Shown: one piece after another, positions 25,883 through 34,339 of the stretch
Layout: each line of letters begins with the position of its first letter
Numbering within the stretch: position 1 is the first letter of the stretch
From: Candidatus Cryptobacteroides intestinipullorum
GTDB taxonomy: Bacteria; Bacteroidota; Bacteroidia; Bacteroidales; UBA932
Assembly: GCA_018711225.1 (NCBI GenBank)
Contig: DVIP01000128.1
Location: forward strand, 1 to 50,160
Reading direction: 5' to 3'
Length of the DNA stretch: 50,160 nucleotides
Notes under the pieces: model-generated
Seen by the model: only the letters and a program-made list of their open reading frames with translations
Database searches by the model: none
Told to the model about the DNA's origin: nothing
Program-made: the position numbers and the translations under genes

Positions 25883-27397
25883 TCAGTCTGTCCAATCCCA
25901 TTCAGGATCCATGACAGTAAGGTCCTCATTGGTTCCTGTCTCAGGTTTATCGGAACCTTCCCTTAGGTTCCATGTAAAGGCATTTACACCGGAGCCGTCA
26001 CAGTAGAAATAAAACGGGGACTGATAAGCGCTTCCGTCATTATAAGGAAGTTCCCTTTCCACTACTGTTCCGGTATTCGTGTCCGCCTGATATCTGCCGT
26101 CGGTACAGATAAGCCTGACTTTCAAATTTCCTCTTTCGATAGGATTCTGAAGTCTGAAACTGTAATTTATCACTGTTCCGTAAAGCCTGGTACAGAACGA
26201 GGCCTCCATGACAGTGCTCCCGTCCCACGATGTGATTTCACGCACATCATTAGCCCACTCGTCTCCGTCAAGCCACTCTACAGTCCAGAATACAGGCTGC
26301 TGGCGTCCATAGAATGGAGCCTCAAACGAGACAACGCTTCCTGCCCCGATATTTTCTACAGGTATCACGAATTCGAAATAGTCTCCTGTCCATATTCCCT
26401 TAAGTCCTATAGACCCGATATCTCCCGTATTCACCAGTTCCCTTCTCTGGAACATTGTCGCGCTCGGTTCGGACACCTGATTCCATGTAGCATACGCCTG
26501 TTTCTGTGCGAAGCAGCGCCATATCCCCATATTGTTCCAATCGGGCTGGTCATCACTATAGTTGTAATAGCCGTTACGGGCCGAAGGATTCCTGCCCAAA
26601 GGGAAAACCACAGGGAACGTACAAGGTTTGAAAGGGTCGGCGCTCGGCACATACGCATCAATCCTGCACCCGAAGCCAAGTTCCAGACCTGCATCCGCAG
26701 GTCCTGAAAGGATGGTAGAAGTGAAGGTACTGCCGTCCGTATCGGTAAATGAGATTCCGATACCTCCTTCCGGGACAGTCCCGGGAGCCACAGCCACATC
26801 CACTATCCTGTTTTCGCTCATTACAAGACCATCCGGAAAGGTCATTTTCACTCCAGACAGCGACATTTCAGACAACGTAACCGTCTTTTCCGCTATAATG
26901 TCTGCGGGTATTTCCAGAGAAAGGACAGAGCAGAGCGGCCTCTCAGAGACCGGAACATAAACTGAAGACGATACGGAATCCATCGTCACTGTCCCGTATA
27001 TTGCTGAAGGAAGTTTCTGTCCATACGTCTGCTCCTGTGGCACGTCTGTTTCCAATGACACCGATTCCGACCACGGGCTTACGACAGTCAGGGATATTCC
27101 GGAGTCATCATATTCCGCATAGATCCGATCTTCCTCCGATGCCGGGGACAGTACAGTCTTTCCTGAAGAAACATGCGCAGTGAAACGAGCCACAGAGTTT
27201 ACTGACATTGATGTTTCAACACCGCTGCGTACACAATGTGCCATGACAGCCACATCGGAACCATCGACAATGAGTCCTTCCGGATCAGAAACAGTGACAG
27301 TCACTTCCACCGGCACATAAACCTCTTCTTCCGTAACCGTTTTGTCACAGGCGGTAAAAACAGCCAGGACAAATAATATCAAAATATTCCATTTCAT
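25883..27397 (-). CDS. Fimbrillin-like surface lipoprotein, paralogue of 39396-40964
   Basis: The 504-residue protein has a lipoprotein signal (FVLAVFTAC, Cys17). The N-terminal half is fimbrillin-like, and the C-terminal half is a beta sandwich with the segments GIWTGDYFEFVIPV and FYGRQQPVFWTVEWLDGDEW. The same segments recur in the product of 39396-40964, so the two are paralogues bracketing the operon. Both are probably surface glycan-binding proteins of the SGBP type, as inferred from position; no catalytic motif is visible. An oddity is the extra C-terminal tail: after residue 480 it runs GTNEDLTVMDPEWDWTD, closely similar to the tail of the small protein 31164-31313. The gene starts 1 nt after the stop of the DUF4886 gene. 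Confidence 0.75.
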   Translation of the reverse strand: MKWNILILFVLAVFTACDKTVTEEEVYVPVEVTVTVSDPEGLIVDGSDVAVMAHCVRSGVETSMSVNSVARFTAHVSSGKTVLSPASEEDRIYAEYDDSGISLTVVSPWSESVSLETDVPQEQTYGQKLPSAIYGTVTMDSVSSSVYVPVSERPLCSVLSLEIPADIIAEKTVTLSEMSLSGVKMTFPDGLVMSENRIVDVAVAPGTVPEGGIGISFTDTDGSTFTSTILSGPADAGLELGFGCRIDAYVPSADPFKPCTFPVVFPLGRNPSARNGYYNYSDDQPDWNNMGIWRCFAQKQAYATWNQVSEPSATMFQRRELVNTGDIGSIGLKGIWTGDYFEFVIPVENIGAGSVVSFEAPFYGRQQPVFWTVEWLDGDEWANDVREITSWDGSTVMEASFCTRLYGTVINYSFRLQNPIERGNLKVRLICTDGRYQADTNTGTVVERELPYNDGSAYQSPFYFYCDGSGVNAFTWNLREGSDKPETGTNEDLTVMDPEWDWTD

Positions 27398-27398
27398 A

Positions 27399-28880
27399 TC
27401 AATATGAACTCATATCTGTTATTTCCAGCGGACGTTCAGTGGCAGCCCTCGCAGCATATCGGCATATTTCCACATTCGCGTCTGTCACGGGAATTGAATG
27501 GGCCGTACTGTGCTCGAGCTTTACATTATACCTGTATGTATTGTCCGAGAGGTCCAGCCCAAGGCAAGGTTCAAAAATATTGTAGAACACCGTACACGCA
27601 GCCGCATATCGGCTAACGCCATAGTCAAGATGAAACCCGTCACGCGACAGATCCTGCGCAGGATCATCATTCAGACTTGAAGTACGGAGATTCTGCACAG
27701 CTGTCCCCGTAGCTATGACATCGTCTATGCAGGTGTCGTCCAGAACATTCTGCGCGAAGTCTGTTATGGTCCGGTACATTTCCATCTGATCCGAACCGAA
27801 ATAAGTTTTCACAAGATTGGACTGGGCCGCGAATGTCTGTGTCAGCATGAACATGACAGTAGGACGCTTGTCCGGATGGGCATCGAAAACCCGCTGTATA
27901 AGGGAATTTATATGCCCCTTCTCTTCCTCTGTCCACGACCAGCAACAGGTATTTCCCGTATATTCCATGAACGTCACTATATCCCAGTCTTCAGCTTCCA
28001 CTGCATATTTCAGGTTAGTGTCATACTCCTCGTCTCCGTCCCAGTCGGATTCTCCCGGGCGGCATACCCTGTATGAGCAGAAATTTGCAGCATCGTAATT
28101 GTCATCATACTGAGGCAAAGTGCATCCCCCGTGATAGACCCGTCCCATGAGAACCCTGCGTGTACCGTCAGCAGCAAGCATGCCTGGCAAATGAGCTGTA
28201 GCATCCACATTAAAACTGTTGCCAACGAAAAGTATCTTGATCAATCCTTTGTCCCGCGGGAGCGGAGGGTTGAATGTCTCATGGATCTCGCTTGGAACCG
28301 CTACTGCATCTCCGCCGAGACAGAACCATACATACTTGCCGCAGTCCACCAATACCAGTCCTTCGCTGTCGATATCGGTAGCCTCATCATTGACAATGAG
28401 TTTCCCTTCCTCGGAAATCCCTGTCACCGGAGCCTCGTACCACGTGGACCTTTCATCAAGCAATATTCCCAGATCCACGTCTTCTTCCGAATCCGGGCTG
28501 TCATACAGCAATGAACCGGCATCGGAAAGTCTGAGGCAAGGTGTACCAGCAGGCAGAACCAATGACTTGCCGCTGGCCAGAGTGACTGTGGCGACGTCAC
28601 CTGAAACTGTTATGGATCTGCACCAGTCGCTATCTCCCGCTGCCCTGGATGCAAAAGCATGGACTTCCGACCAGTCCGGAGATGCTGACGCCCAGGTGTC
28701 GTTCTCCACCGTTTCAATGACCTGTTTCTCACACGCCGTCATCATGAGCGCAGCAGACATACAGGCCGCGAAAATCCATGCGGACGACCTCCTGATTCCG
28801 TTACCGGAAGGCCGGGTGACCGGCAATATGCTTCCGGCCCCCGCTTCCTTATATCTTATATGTCCGTCATTATTCGGCAT
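27399..28880 (-). CDS. DUF4886 SGNH-like hydrolase, probable carbohydrate esterase, lipoprotein
   Basis: The 493-residue protein overlaps the preceding gene by 11 nt. Its hydrophobic leader (SAWIFAACMSAALMMTAC) starts only at residue 33, so the true start may be an internal non-ATG codon; the annotated ATG is kept for want of a better one. Residues about 55-205 form a beta-rich N-terminal region. From about 215 the DUF4886 domain follows: ILFVGNSF carries the probable nucleophile Ser, the GGCTLPQYDDN region resembles an oxyanion segment, and SRDGFHLD supplies the Asp-His pair. This set fits an SGNH-type esterase that would remove acetyl or other esters from the glycan so that the glycosidases can act. 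Specificity is unknown. Confidence 0.82.
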   Translation of the reverse strand: MPNNDGHIRYKEAGAGSILPVTRPSGNGIRRSSAWIFAACMSAALMMTACEKQVIETVENDTWASASPDWSEVHAFASRAAGDSDWCRSITVSGDVATVTLASGKSLVLPAGTPCLRLSDAGSLLYDSPDSEEDVDLGILLDERSTWYEAPVTGISEEGKLIVNDEATDIDSEGLVLVDCGKYVWFCLGGDAVAVPSEIHETFNPPLPRDKGLIKILFVGNSFNVDATAHLPGMLAADGTRRVLMGRVYHGGCTLPQYDDNYDAANFCSYRVCRPGESDWDGDEEYDTNLKYAVEAEDWDIVTFMEYTGNTCCWSWTEEEKGHINSLIQRVFDAHPDKRPTVMFMLTQTFAAQSNLVKTYFGSDQMEMYRTITDFAQNVLDDTCIDDVIATGTAVQNLRTSSLNDDPAQDLSRDGFHLDYGVSRYAAACTVFYNIFEPCLGLDLSDNTYRYNVKLEHSTAHSIPVTDANVEICRYAARAATERPLEITDMSSY

Positions 28881-31161
28881 AAGTCACATTCGAGGTTGAA
28901 GGTTGTGCATTGGACTCGCCGTCGCAGATGAAGCCGGCGTAGTTCTCTGCCGTAATGCCGAAGTCGGTACCGTCTTCGGATATGCTTCCGGACACATTGG
29001 TGTCAGTCACGGATGCGCTTGTCACGACAATTCCGAACACGAGACCTGTGAAAAGAGGCTTTCCAGGATCAGTATATGCGTCTATGGCAGCAGATACCGT
29101 ACATCCTGTCACCGTGACATCCGACCTTACGAAACCTGCTACACCTCCGGCCGCTCCGATATTATAGGTCTTGTCCAGGGACTTCACTGCGCAATTCACC
29201 GTACATCCTGAAAATTCGGCATCTGTTGCAAGCCCTGCAAGACCACCTAGCGAAGCTGTATTGACGTCTGTCGTCCATCCTCCCGTCACATCACCGGTAT
29301 TTGTACAATCTGTGAATTTCTGGACATTGGCATCCTTTCCTATGGCAGCCCCGACAATACCGCCGGCATTATCTAATCTTGCAGCCGAAACATCGGCCGT
29401 TATGCCGCCTGAATGCCTGCACTCGATATGTATGGCACCCTCGTTCGTACAGTTTTCATAAACCGTATCGAAACCGTTCACATCGCCGTTGTCTATTGCT
29501 GTCTGCGTAGTACTTCCTACTGCCCAACCTGCACTTCTTCCAAGAATTCCGCCTACACAAGCGGAGTAATTAGAAGAGGTTTCTGTTGTCGAAATTCTGC
29601 TGATATTTCCATAATTACAACAATCAGTAAATTTCACATCGTTCATATAAACTACGCCACAGATACCTCCATAAGATGATTGCACGGTTGCAGCATTTGC
29701 ACCTAAGGCCGTAATAGTTCCATAATTTTTACATCCTATGAAGCTACCCGGAGTACATGAATCATCGATATTCAATTCAGATAAAGACGTAGATTCGGTA
29801 ACTGTATGGCCAATCGCACTGATCCCGCCTCCATAAAAAGGTAAGCAGCTCGATGCGTTTTGGGTAACGGTTATATCTCCATAATTTTTACATCTTTCGA
29901 TGAGACCACCATTATGCGCCACGATAGCTCCGAATATAGTTCCTACATTAGTAGTAATCTCTGCATCCGCATAGTTCACACAGTCGGATATCGTTCCCCT
30001 GTTGATCTTGGCTATGACGGCATTACCTGCCGAACCTGCATTGGCGAAGCGCGCGAACTTTCCTGCCACGTTCAGATTCCTGACAGCGCCATTGGCACCT
30101 ATTTCAGCGAAAAGCGGCCACTGGTTGGCATTGGCGGTCATGGTCTTCCCGTTCCCTTCGAAAGTCCCCTCGAAAACGCCGTTTCCGTATTCGAAATATT
30201 TCGGAACCGTCAGATCAGCCATCAGATTGACGGTCTGGCCCTCGAAAGTATTGCCTCCGGCCACTGCCTTGGCGAACGTTGTCCAGTCATCCACGCTGAA
30301 TATGTCGTTCTCGGTGGACTTGCCGTCAGGCTCGAAAGCAAATTCCATATCGTAAATGCCGCCTGGTGCCGCAGTGAAAGAATTGGTCGCGGTCTTGATC
30401 TGATAGTCACCGTTCACATCCATTAGCAACAGTTCGAGTCCGGAAGCGTATGTACCTGCCGGAATAGCTATGACCATCTTATCGCCTATAGCCGCACCTG
30501 TTTCCCCGCATGACAATTCCACGGAAGCACCGTTTCCATCAGATGCAGGTGCAAGCGTCCATCTGTCTGAAGCATAAACTGCATTGAACTGGCCGCTCAA
30601 TGCCTCCTTTCCGTTTGAAGAAAGTATGACGGTGGCGATATTGTCCGTATCTTCCGCTGCTACGAGAGTGACCCGGAGATATGCCATGGCTTGCCTGAAT
30701 GTCAGCATTCCCTCCTCATCACTATGGGCAAGCATCAGAGCGGAGCTTGCATCGAACTGGTCCGGACCGGCGTATGTCTGGACTACAGGAAGGGATATCG
30801 CATACGTTCCTGCGGAATACGAAGACGCCAAGCTCGCCGGATATACCGCATTCATAGGGACCTCGAATGACTGCAGGAAAGTGAATGAAGCCTTACGCGC
30901 ATCTGTTCCGTCCACCGTTATCGTTTCTGACGGTATTCCGTTCAGAGAGATGACATCATCGGAATCCCACAGGACAGAATATGTCGATCCGCCCTCATTG
31001 GGGGACATGGAAGTCCTGGTACCTGCAGATTCCTCGTCCAGGAAGGCTCTGACAGTATAGATTCCTGTTTCTGTCCCGATATTCTCAACCAGTTCCTGTT
31101 TCTGGCAGGAAACAGACAGAAGCGGCAATGTCGCAGCCGCAATGCAAACAAGCTTTTTCAT
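28870..31161 (-). CDS. Fimbrillin-like lipoprotein with GLUG-type repeat domain
   Basis: The frame opens at 31176, but ATG at 31161 gives a proper lipoprotein signal (MKKLVCIAAATLPLLSVSC) and lies 2 nt after the stop of the small ORF upstream; 763 residues result. Residues about 30-285 are a fimbrillin-like domain (RTSMSPNEGG, VLWDSDDVISLNG, MNAVYPASL). From about 290 to the end it has repeated NYGDIT, GGISA, NYGTIT and GGIVG units typical of GLUG-type beta-solenoid repeats, seen in surface adhesins. It is likely an elongated surface protein that binds glycan or host or diet surfaces; this is inferred. The fimbrillin part links it to the lipoprotein at 567-2309, and both follow a related small protein. 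Confidence 0.8.
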   Translation of the reverse strand: MKKLVCIAAATLPLLSVSCQKQELVENIGTETGIYTVRAFLDEESAGTRTSMSPNEGGSTYSVLWDSDDVISLNGIPSETITVDGTDARKASFTFLQSFEVPMNAVYPASLASSYSAGTYAISLPVVQTYAGPDQFDASSALMLAHSDEEGMLTFRQAMAYLRVTLVAAEDTDNIATVILSSNGKEALSGQFNAVYASDRWTLAPASDGNGASVELSCGETGAAIGDKMVIAIPAGTYASGLELLLMDVNGDYQIKTATNSFTAAPGGIYDMEFAFEPDGKSTENDIFSVDDWTTFAKAVAGGNTFEGQTVNLMADLTVPKYFEYGNGVFEGTFEGNGKTMTANANQWPLFAEIGANGAVRNLNVAGKFARFANAGSAGNAVIAKINRGTISDCVNYADAEITTNVGTIFGAIVAHNGGLIERCKNYGDITVTQNASSCLPFYGGGISAIGHTVTESTSLSELNIDDSCTPGSFIGCKNYGTITALGANAATVQSSYGGICGVVYMNDVKFTDCCNYGNISRISTTETSSNYSACVGGILGRSAGWAVGSTTQTAIDNGDVNGFDTVYENCTNEGAIHIECRHSGGITADVSAARLDNAGGIVGAAIGKDANVQKFTDCTNTGDVTGGWTTDVNTASLGGLAGLATDAEFSGCTVNCAVKSLDKTYNIGAAGGVAGFVRSDVTVTGCTVSAAIDAYTDPGKPLFTGLVFGIVVTSASVTDTNVSGSISEDGTDFGITAENYAGFICDGESNAQPSTSNVTYAE

Positions 31162-31163
31162 TT

Positions 31164-31313
31164 CTATTCCTCCCATATCCAGTCTTGTGAATAAACATTC
31201 AAGTCTTCATTGGCCCCTGAGGCTGTCGATGCACAGAAGCCTTTTTCCTGTGTCATTTCCATGACATCCAGGATCGGGGAGCAATAATCCCCGGCCATTT
31301 TCACAGTTTTCAT
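31164..31313 (-). CDS. Small 49-residue protein upstream of a fimbrillin-like lipoprotein
   Basis: The short frame between the glycosidase gene and the fimbrillin/GLUG lipoprotein encodes 49 residues with no signal peptide. It shares with the protein at 2316-2471 the KMxGxYxSP block (residues 5-13), the spaced Asp and Met, and the EKGFxAS block (residues 23-29). Its acidic tail ends in NEDLNVYSQDWIWEE, which resembles the last residues of the 504-residue lipoprotein at 25883-27397 (NEDLTVMDPEWDWTD). The stop lies 2 nt before the next start, so translation is coupled. The function is unknown; conservation of two blocks and of gene order argues that the product matters. Confidence 0.72.
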   Translation of the reverse strand: MKTVKMAGDYCSPILDVMEMTQEKGFCASTASGANEDLNVYSQDWIWEE

Positions 31314-31325
31314 AATAGATTGTCT

Positions 31326-32465
31326 TTATTCGGTTACAGTTTCAGATGATGCTCCTGTCATCTGACGGATGAAAGCTACCTCTTCCTCATTCCACGGTGT
31401 TCCGTCAGCATAGAATATATCGTGGAACCATACTTCCGGTTCTTCAGTCCACGGTATGGAATGTCCGTCCTTGTCAACCTTGTTCCACGGATAATAGAAA
31501 TTGCATTTTCCTGCAGTAAGCCCGAAGTTGATGGCTCCGACATTATACTTCTTGAATATAGGCATGGATTCTTCGAATGTGGATGTCGGTCTTCTCATAT
31601 ATTCCGTGCATACCATAGGCCTGCCGTATGGAAGAAGGGACTTGATGAACTTTTCCAGAATCTTTCCGTTGCTGTAACAATGGAAACTTATCACATCGCT
31701 GTTCTCGAGGGCGAAAGTGACTTCAGGAAGACTTGTGCCCGCGACACCGACTTCTCTCCATAGAGGTGCAGTAAGAGGCTGGGAAGGATTGCATTCCCTG
31801 GCCCATCCGAAGGTAGCCTTCATCAGAGGTACGGAGTTGGTCACTCCCCTGCGATGGTTTTCCGGCTCATTGTACAGACACCACATAAGTATGCGATTAT
31901 CATCCTTGTATGTTCCGATGATATCCTTGACCATAGTCTCCAGTTCTCCCCATTTGGACGGGTCATTCACATAATCGGCTCCTGGAGTCATAACCCACTG
32001 GGAATTGTGATCTCCCTTTATGGCTTCCGGCTGTTTGCCGAGCTTGGGTTCGATGCATTTCCCGCCATTGGTCCAGAATGTAGGAAGTGCCCGTATTCCA
32101 TGTTTGCCACACATTCCGAGGAAATCGGAAAACCTATCCTTGAATCCGGCTGGATCATCCGTATAGACAAGATTAGAGAAAAACACTCTTACAGTGTTGA
32201 ATCCCAAACTTTCCGCATAGCCGAGTTCTCTGTCGATAGTCTGAGGGTCGTATGATTCCTCCTGCCACATTTCTATCTGATTGATCGCCGTAGACGGCAC
32301 GTAGTCACACCCCACTATCCAGCCTTTGTCTGCAGCCCACTCATTGGCCTTTTCCACAGACCATCTTTCACAGGACGGCGACTGCCTGTCAGATGTGCCG
32401 CAAGAGACAAATGCCATTGCGGCAGAAAACATAATCAAGTAAAATATCCTTTTCATATTACGCAT
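31326..32465 (-). CDS. Clan GH-A glycoside hydrolase lipoprotein (GH5-like, cellulase-family fold)
   Basis: The 379-residue protein has a lipoprotein signal (AMAFVSC, Cys22). A TIM-barrel follows: WIVGCDYVPSTAINQIEMWQ, LGFNTVRVFFSNLVY, MWCLYNEPEN (Glu200 expected acid/base) and MVCTEYMRR (Glu288 expected nucleophile). The two Glu lie 88 residues apart on strands 4 and 7, as in clan GH-A. The family is commonly annotated as cellulase-family or 1,4-beta-xylanase, but I know of no firm activity. It is likely anchored at the outer surface or the periplasmic face, acting early on the polymer. It is 19 nt after the BNR lipoprotein gene. ATG at 32456 is an alternative start. Confidence 0.85.
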   Translation of the reverse strand: MRNMKRIFYLIMFSAAMAFVSCGTSDRQSPSCERWSVEKANEWAADKGWIVGCDYVPSTAINQIEMWQEESYDPQTIDRELGYAESLGFNTVRVFFSNLVYTDDPAGFKDRFSDFLGMCGKHGIRALPTFWTNGGKCIEPKLGKQPEAIKGDHNSQWVMTPGADYVNDPSKWGELETMVKDIIGTYKDDNRILMWCLYNEPENHRRGVTNSVPLMKATFGWARECNPSQPLTAPLWREVGVAGTSLPEVTFALENSDVISFHCYSNGKILEKFIKSLLPYGRPMVCTEYMRRPTSTFEESMPIFKKYNVGAINFGLTAGKCNFYYPWNKVDKDGHSIPWTEEPEVWFHDIFYADGTPWNEEEVAFIRQMTGASSETVTE

Positions 32466-32484
32466 ATTGGTTATTATATAGGTT

Positions 32485-34335
32485 TCAGTCTACTGTTATT
32501 GACAGCCATGATTCGGTGGTTCCGGCATCATACAGGACATCCTCGAGATTGCTGGAGGCATCATAATAGCCGAAATTGACGAGAATCCTGCCTTCATTCA
32601 CTTCTACAGATGACCTCGGTATTGCTATTTCAGCCCTGAAGCCGTTGTCAGTATCTTCGCGGTCAGTCGGGGTTCCGTCGTAGAGTACGGTTCCGGTCAC
32701 ACCGAAATCATACTCGGTCCATCCACCGGCGTACTGGTCGGTGCTTTTGATATTGTTGTAGCCGATACGGATTCTGCGCGACTTGGCTGACAGTTTTCCA
32801 GTGCCGTTGTCAGGAGAAAGGAGCAGATAAGCGAAATCCGTGGATGACAGGCTTTCGTCTTTGGCCTCAATCAGAAAGTAAATACAGTCGGAATCTGCAG
32901 AACAGCGCAGTGTGGCCTGGGCCTGGCATCTCGATCCTACAAACAGCGCTTCGTCAGTATCTGCCCAGTCAGAAGCATCTCCGTCCGTTTCCACTGTTCT
33001 CTGAGTTGCCGTGATGGAATGGTTCAGGTTGAATCTCGCAATGGAGATTTTGGCATTGTCAGAGCCGTCTCTCGAATTTCTCATACAGGAAATTACCTGA
33101 TGTGAGGAAGTAAGATTCAGCCCGCCCCATGATCCTATTTCAGGCAAGGCTGCCAGATCCGTCTGTCCCCATTCCGTAGCCGTGGCGTTGCCCATGCGGA
33201 AATGCTGGTGCGAGTCCGTGCCCCCGTATGCGAGAAGCGTCTCTCCTGAAGGGAACTGTACCAGATACGGTGCGGCACCTCTGGTGACCACACTGTCGAT
33301 ACGCTGGCTTCTCGGAGTGATTTCATCGCCTTCGAGATAAGTCCAGGTGCCGTCTTCATTCGAAAACACTATTGCCACCGAAAACTGGTCATTATAACCT
33401 CCTGACGAATTCTGCACCCTCTGATTACAGCTTTCCATGGCGAATGCAAACTGTTCCGAATCATTCAGTATTATACCCACCGGCATCTGGTACGTATAAC
33501 ACCACATGTTTTTCTGTTCATTCCACCAATGCTTTCTCATTACCCTGTAGGCGCTCGAACCGAGAGCCGGTTCCCATGTAGCGCCTCCATCCAGGGAACG
33601 CACCATATCCGTTCCGGAATGGCTCGAACTTATCCACGGACGGCTTTCCGAAAAGAAACACTGTATCTCTCCGGAGGGCAGTTCCATAAGATGAGCTTCC
33701 CAGCAGGGGCCATGATAGATTTCGGTTTCCCCGAACCAGGTATAGCCGCCGTCATTGCTTCTCTTGACGACAAGACCCTGTTCATCTGTAAAATTCTGAT
33801 TCCCGTAAGTATTGACTGTACTGAAAGCCGCGACCGCCAGTATCTCCCCGTTCGAAAGCTGGAGCGTATTGGCATTCGTAAACCGTCGCACATCAGGCTT
33901 GCCAAGGCCATTGTAAACATCCTCGTGCTGCCACAGATATCCCATATAGGTCCATGTCCTGAGATCCCGACTCAGGGCATAATATGTATTCTCCCCATTA
34001 CCGTTCACACCTACCGCATCCTGCCATGTCAGTATATAAGAGCCGTCATCGAGTGTCGTCAGTCTCGTGTAAGTAGGGTAATAGACATTGTTCTCTGCCC
34101 CGAGTTCGATATATGACCGGTAATCCATTTTCAGAGAGGACCTGTCCCATTCCCCGGCATGTGAGTTTATCTCAGCATTACCTTTGTTCAATTCCGAGAA
34201 ATCCGAAAGTTCCAGATTCACGGATACGGAACCGCCTCCATTGCCTCCATTGCCGCTCAGTTCCGGCCCTTTCGTACAGGAAAGGGCCAGAAGCATTGAA
34301 ACGGACACTGCCAATTTGCCGCTGAATTTCATCAT
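32485..34335 (-). CDS. BNR propeller-CBM9-like lipoprotein, sialidase-fold exo-glycosidase-like
   Basis: The frame opens at 34356, but ATG at 34335 or 34332 directly precedes the lipoprotein signal (MLLALSC) and avoids overlap with the SusD gene; about 616 residues result. After a Gly/Asn linker the propeller spans about 60-430, with Asp boxes SNDGGYTWFG and SLDGGATW and the YHGPCWEAHLMELPSGEIQ blade. A CBM9-like domain (about 455-610: TDGDASDWADTDEALFVG, GFRAEIAIPRSS) ends the protein. This matches the first two parts of the 18731-22483 fusion. The fold is shared by sialidases (GH33) and exo-arabinanases (GH93). GH93-like activity would fit the GH127 neighbour, but catalytic residues cannot be assigned from sequence alone. 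Confidence 0.8.
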   Translation of the reverse strand: MMKFSGKLAVSVSMLLALSCTKGPELSGNGGNGGGSVSVNLELSDFSELNKGNAEINSHAGEWDRSSLKMDYRSYIELGAENNVYYPTYTRLTTLDDGSYILTWQDAVGVNGNGENTYYALSRDLRTWTYMGYLWQHEDVYNGLGKPDVRRFTNANTLQLSNGEILAVAAFSTVNTYGNQNFTDEQGLVVKRSNDGGYTWFGETEIYHGPCWEAHLMELPSGEIQCFFSESRPWISSSHSGTDMVRSLDGGATWEPALGSSAYRVMRKHWWNEQKNMWCYTYQMPVGIILNDSEQFAFAMESCNQRVQNSSGGYNDQFSVAIVFSNEDGTWTYLEGDEITPRSQRIDSVVTRGAAPYLVQFPSGETLLAYGGTDSHQHFRMGNATATEWGQTDLAALPEIGSWGGLNLTSSHQVISCMRNSRDGSDNAKISIARFNLNHSITATQRTVETDGDASDWADTDEALFVGSRCQAQATLRCSADSDCIYFLIEAKDESLSSTDFAYLLLSPDNGTGKLSAKSRRIRIGYNNIKSTDQYAGGWTEYDFGVTGTVLYDGTPTDREDTDNGFRAEIAIPRSSVEVNEGRILVNFGYYDASSNLEDVLYDAGTTESWLSITVD

Positions 34336-34339
34336 ACTA

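Noticed and set aside
2316..31313. Small proteins as precursors of modified peptides (RiPPs)
   Set aside because: Their size and conserved front half resemble a leader-core plan, but no modifying enzyme, radical-SAM protein, protease-transporter or immunity gene is present beside either copy.
32485..34335. Sialidase (GH33) assignment
   Set aside because: Asp boxes show the fold, but no FRIP motif is seen at the N-terminus and no other sialic-acid genes are present; a GH93-like or undefined role is safer.
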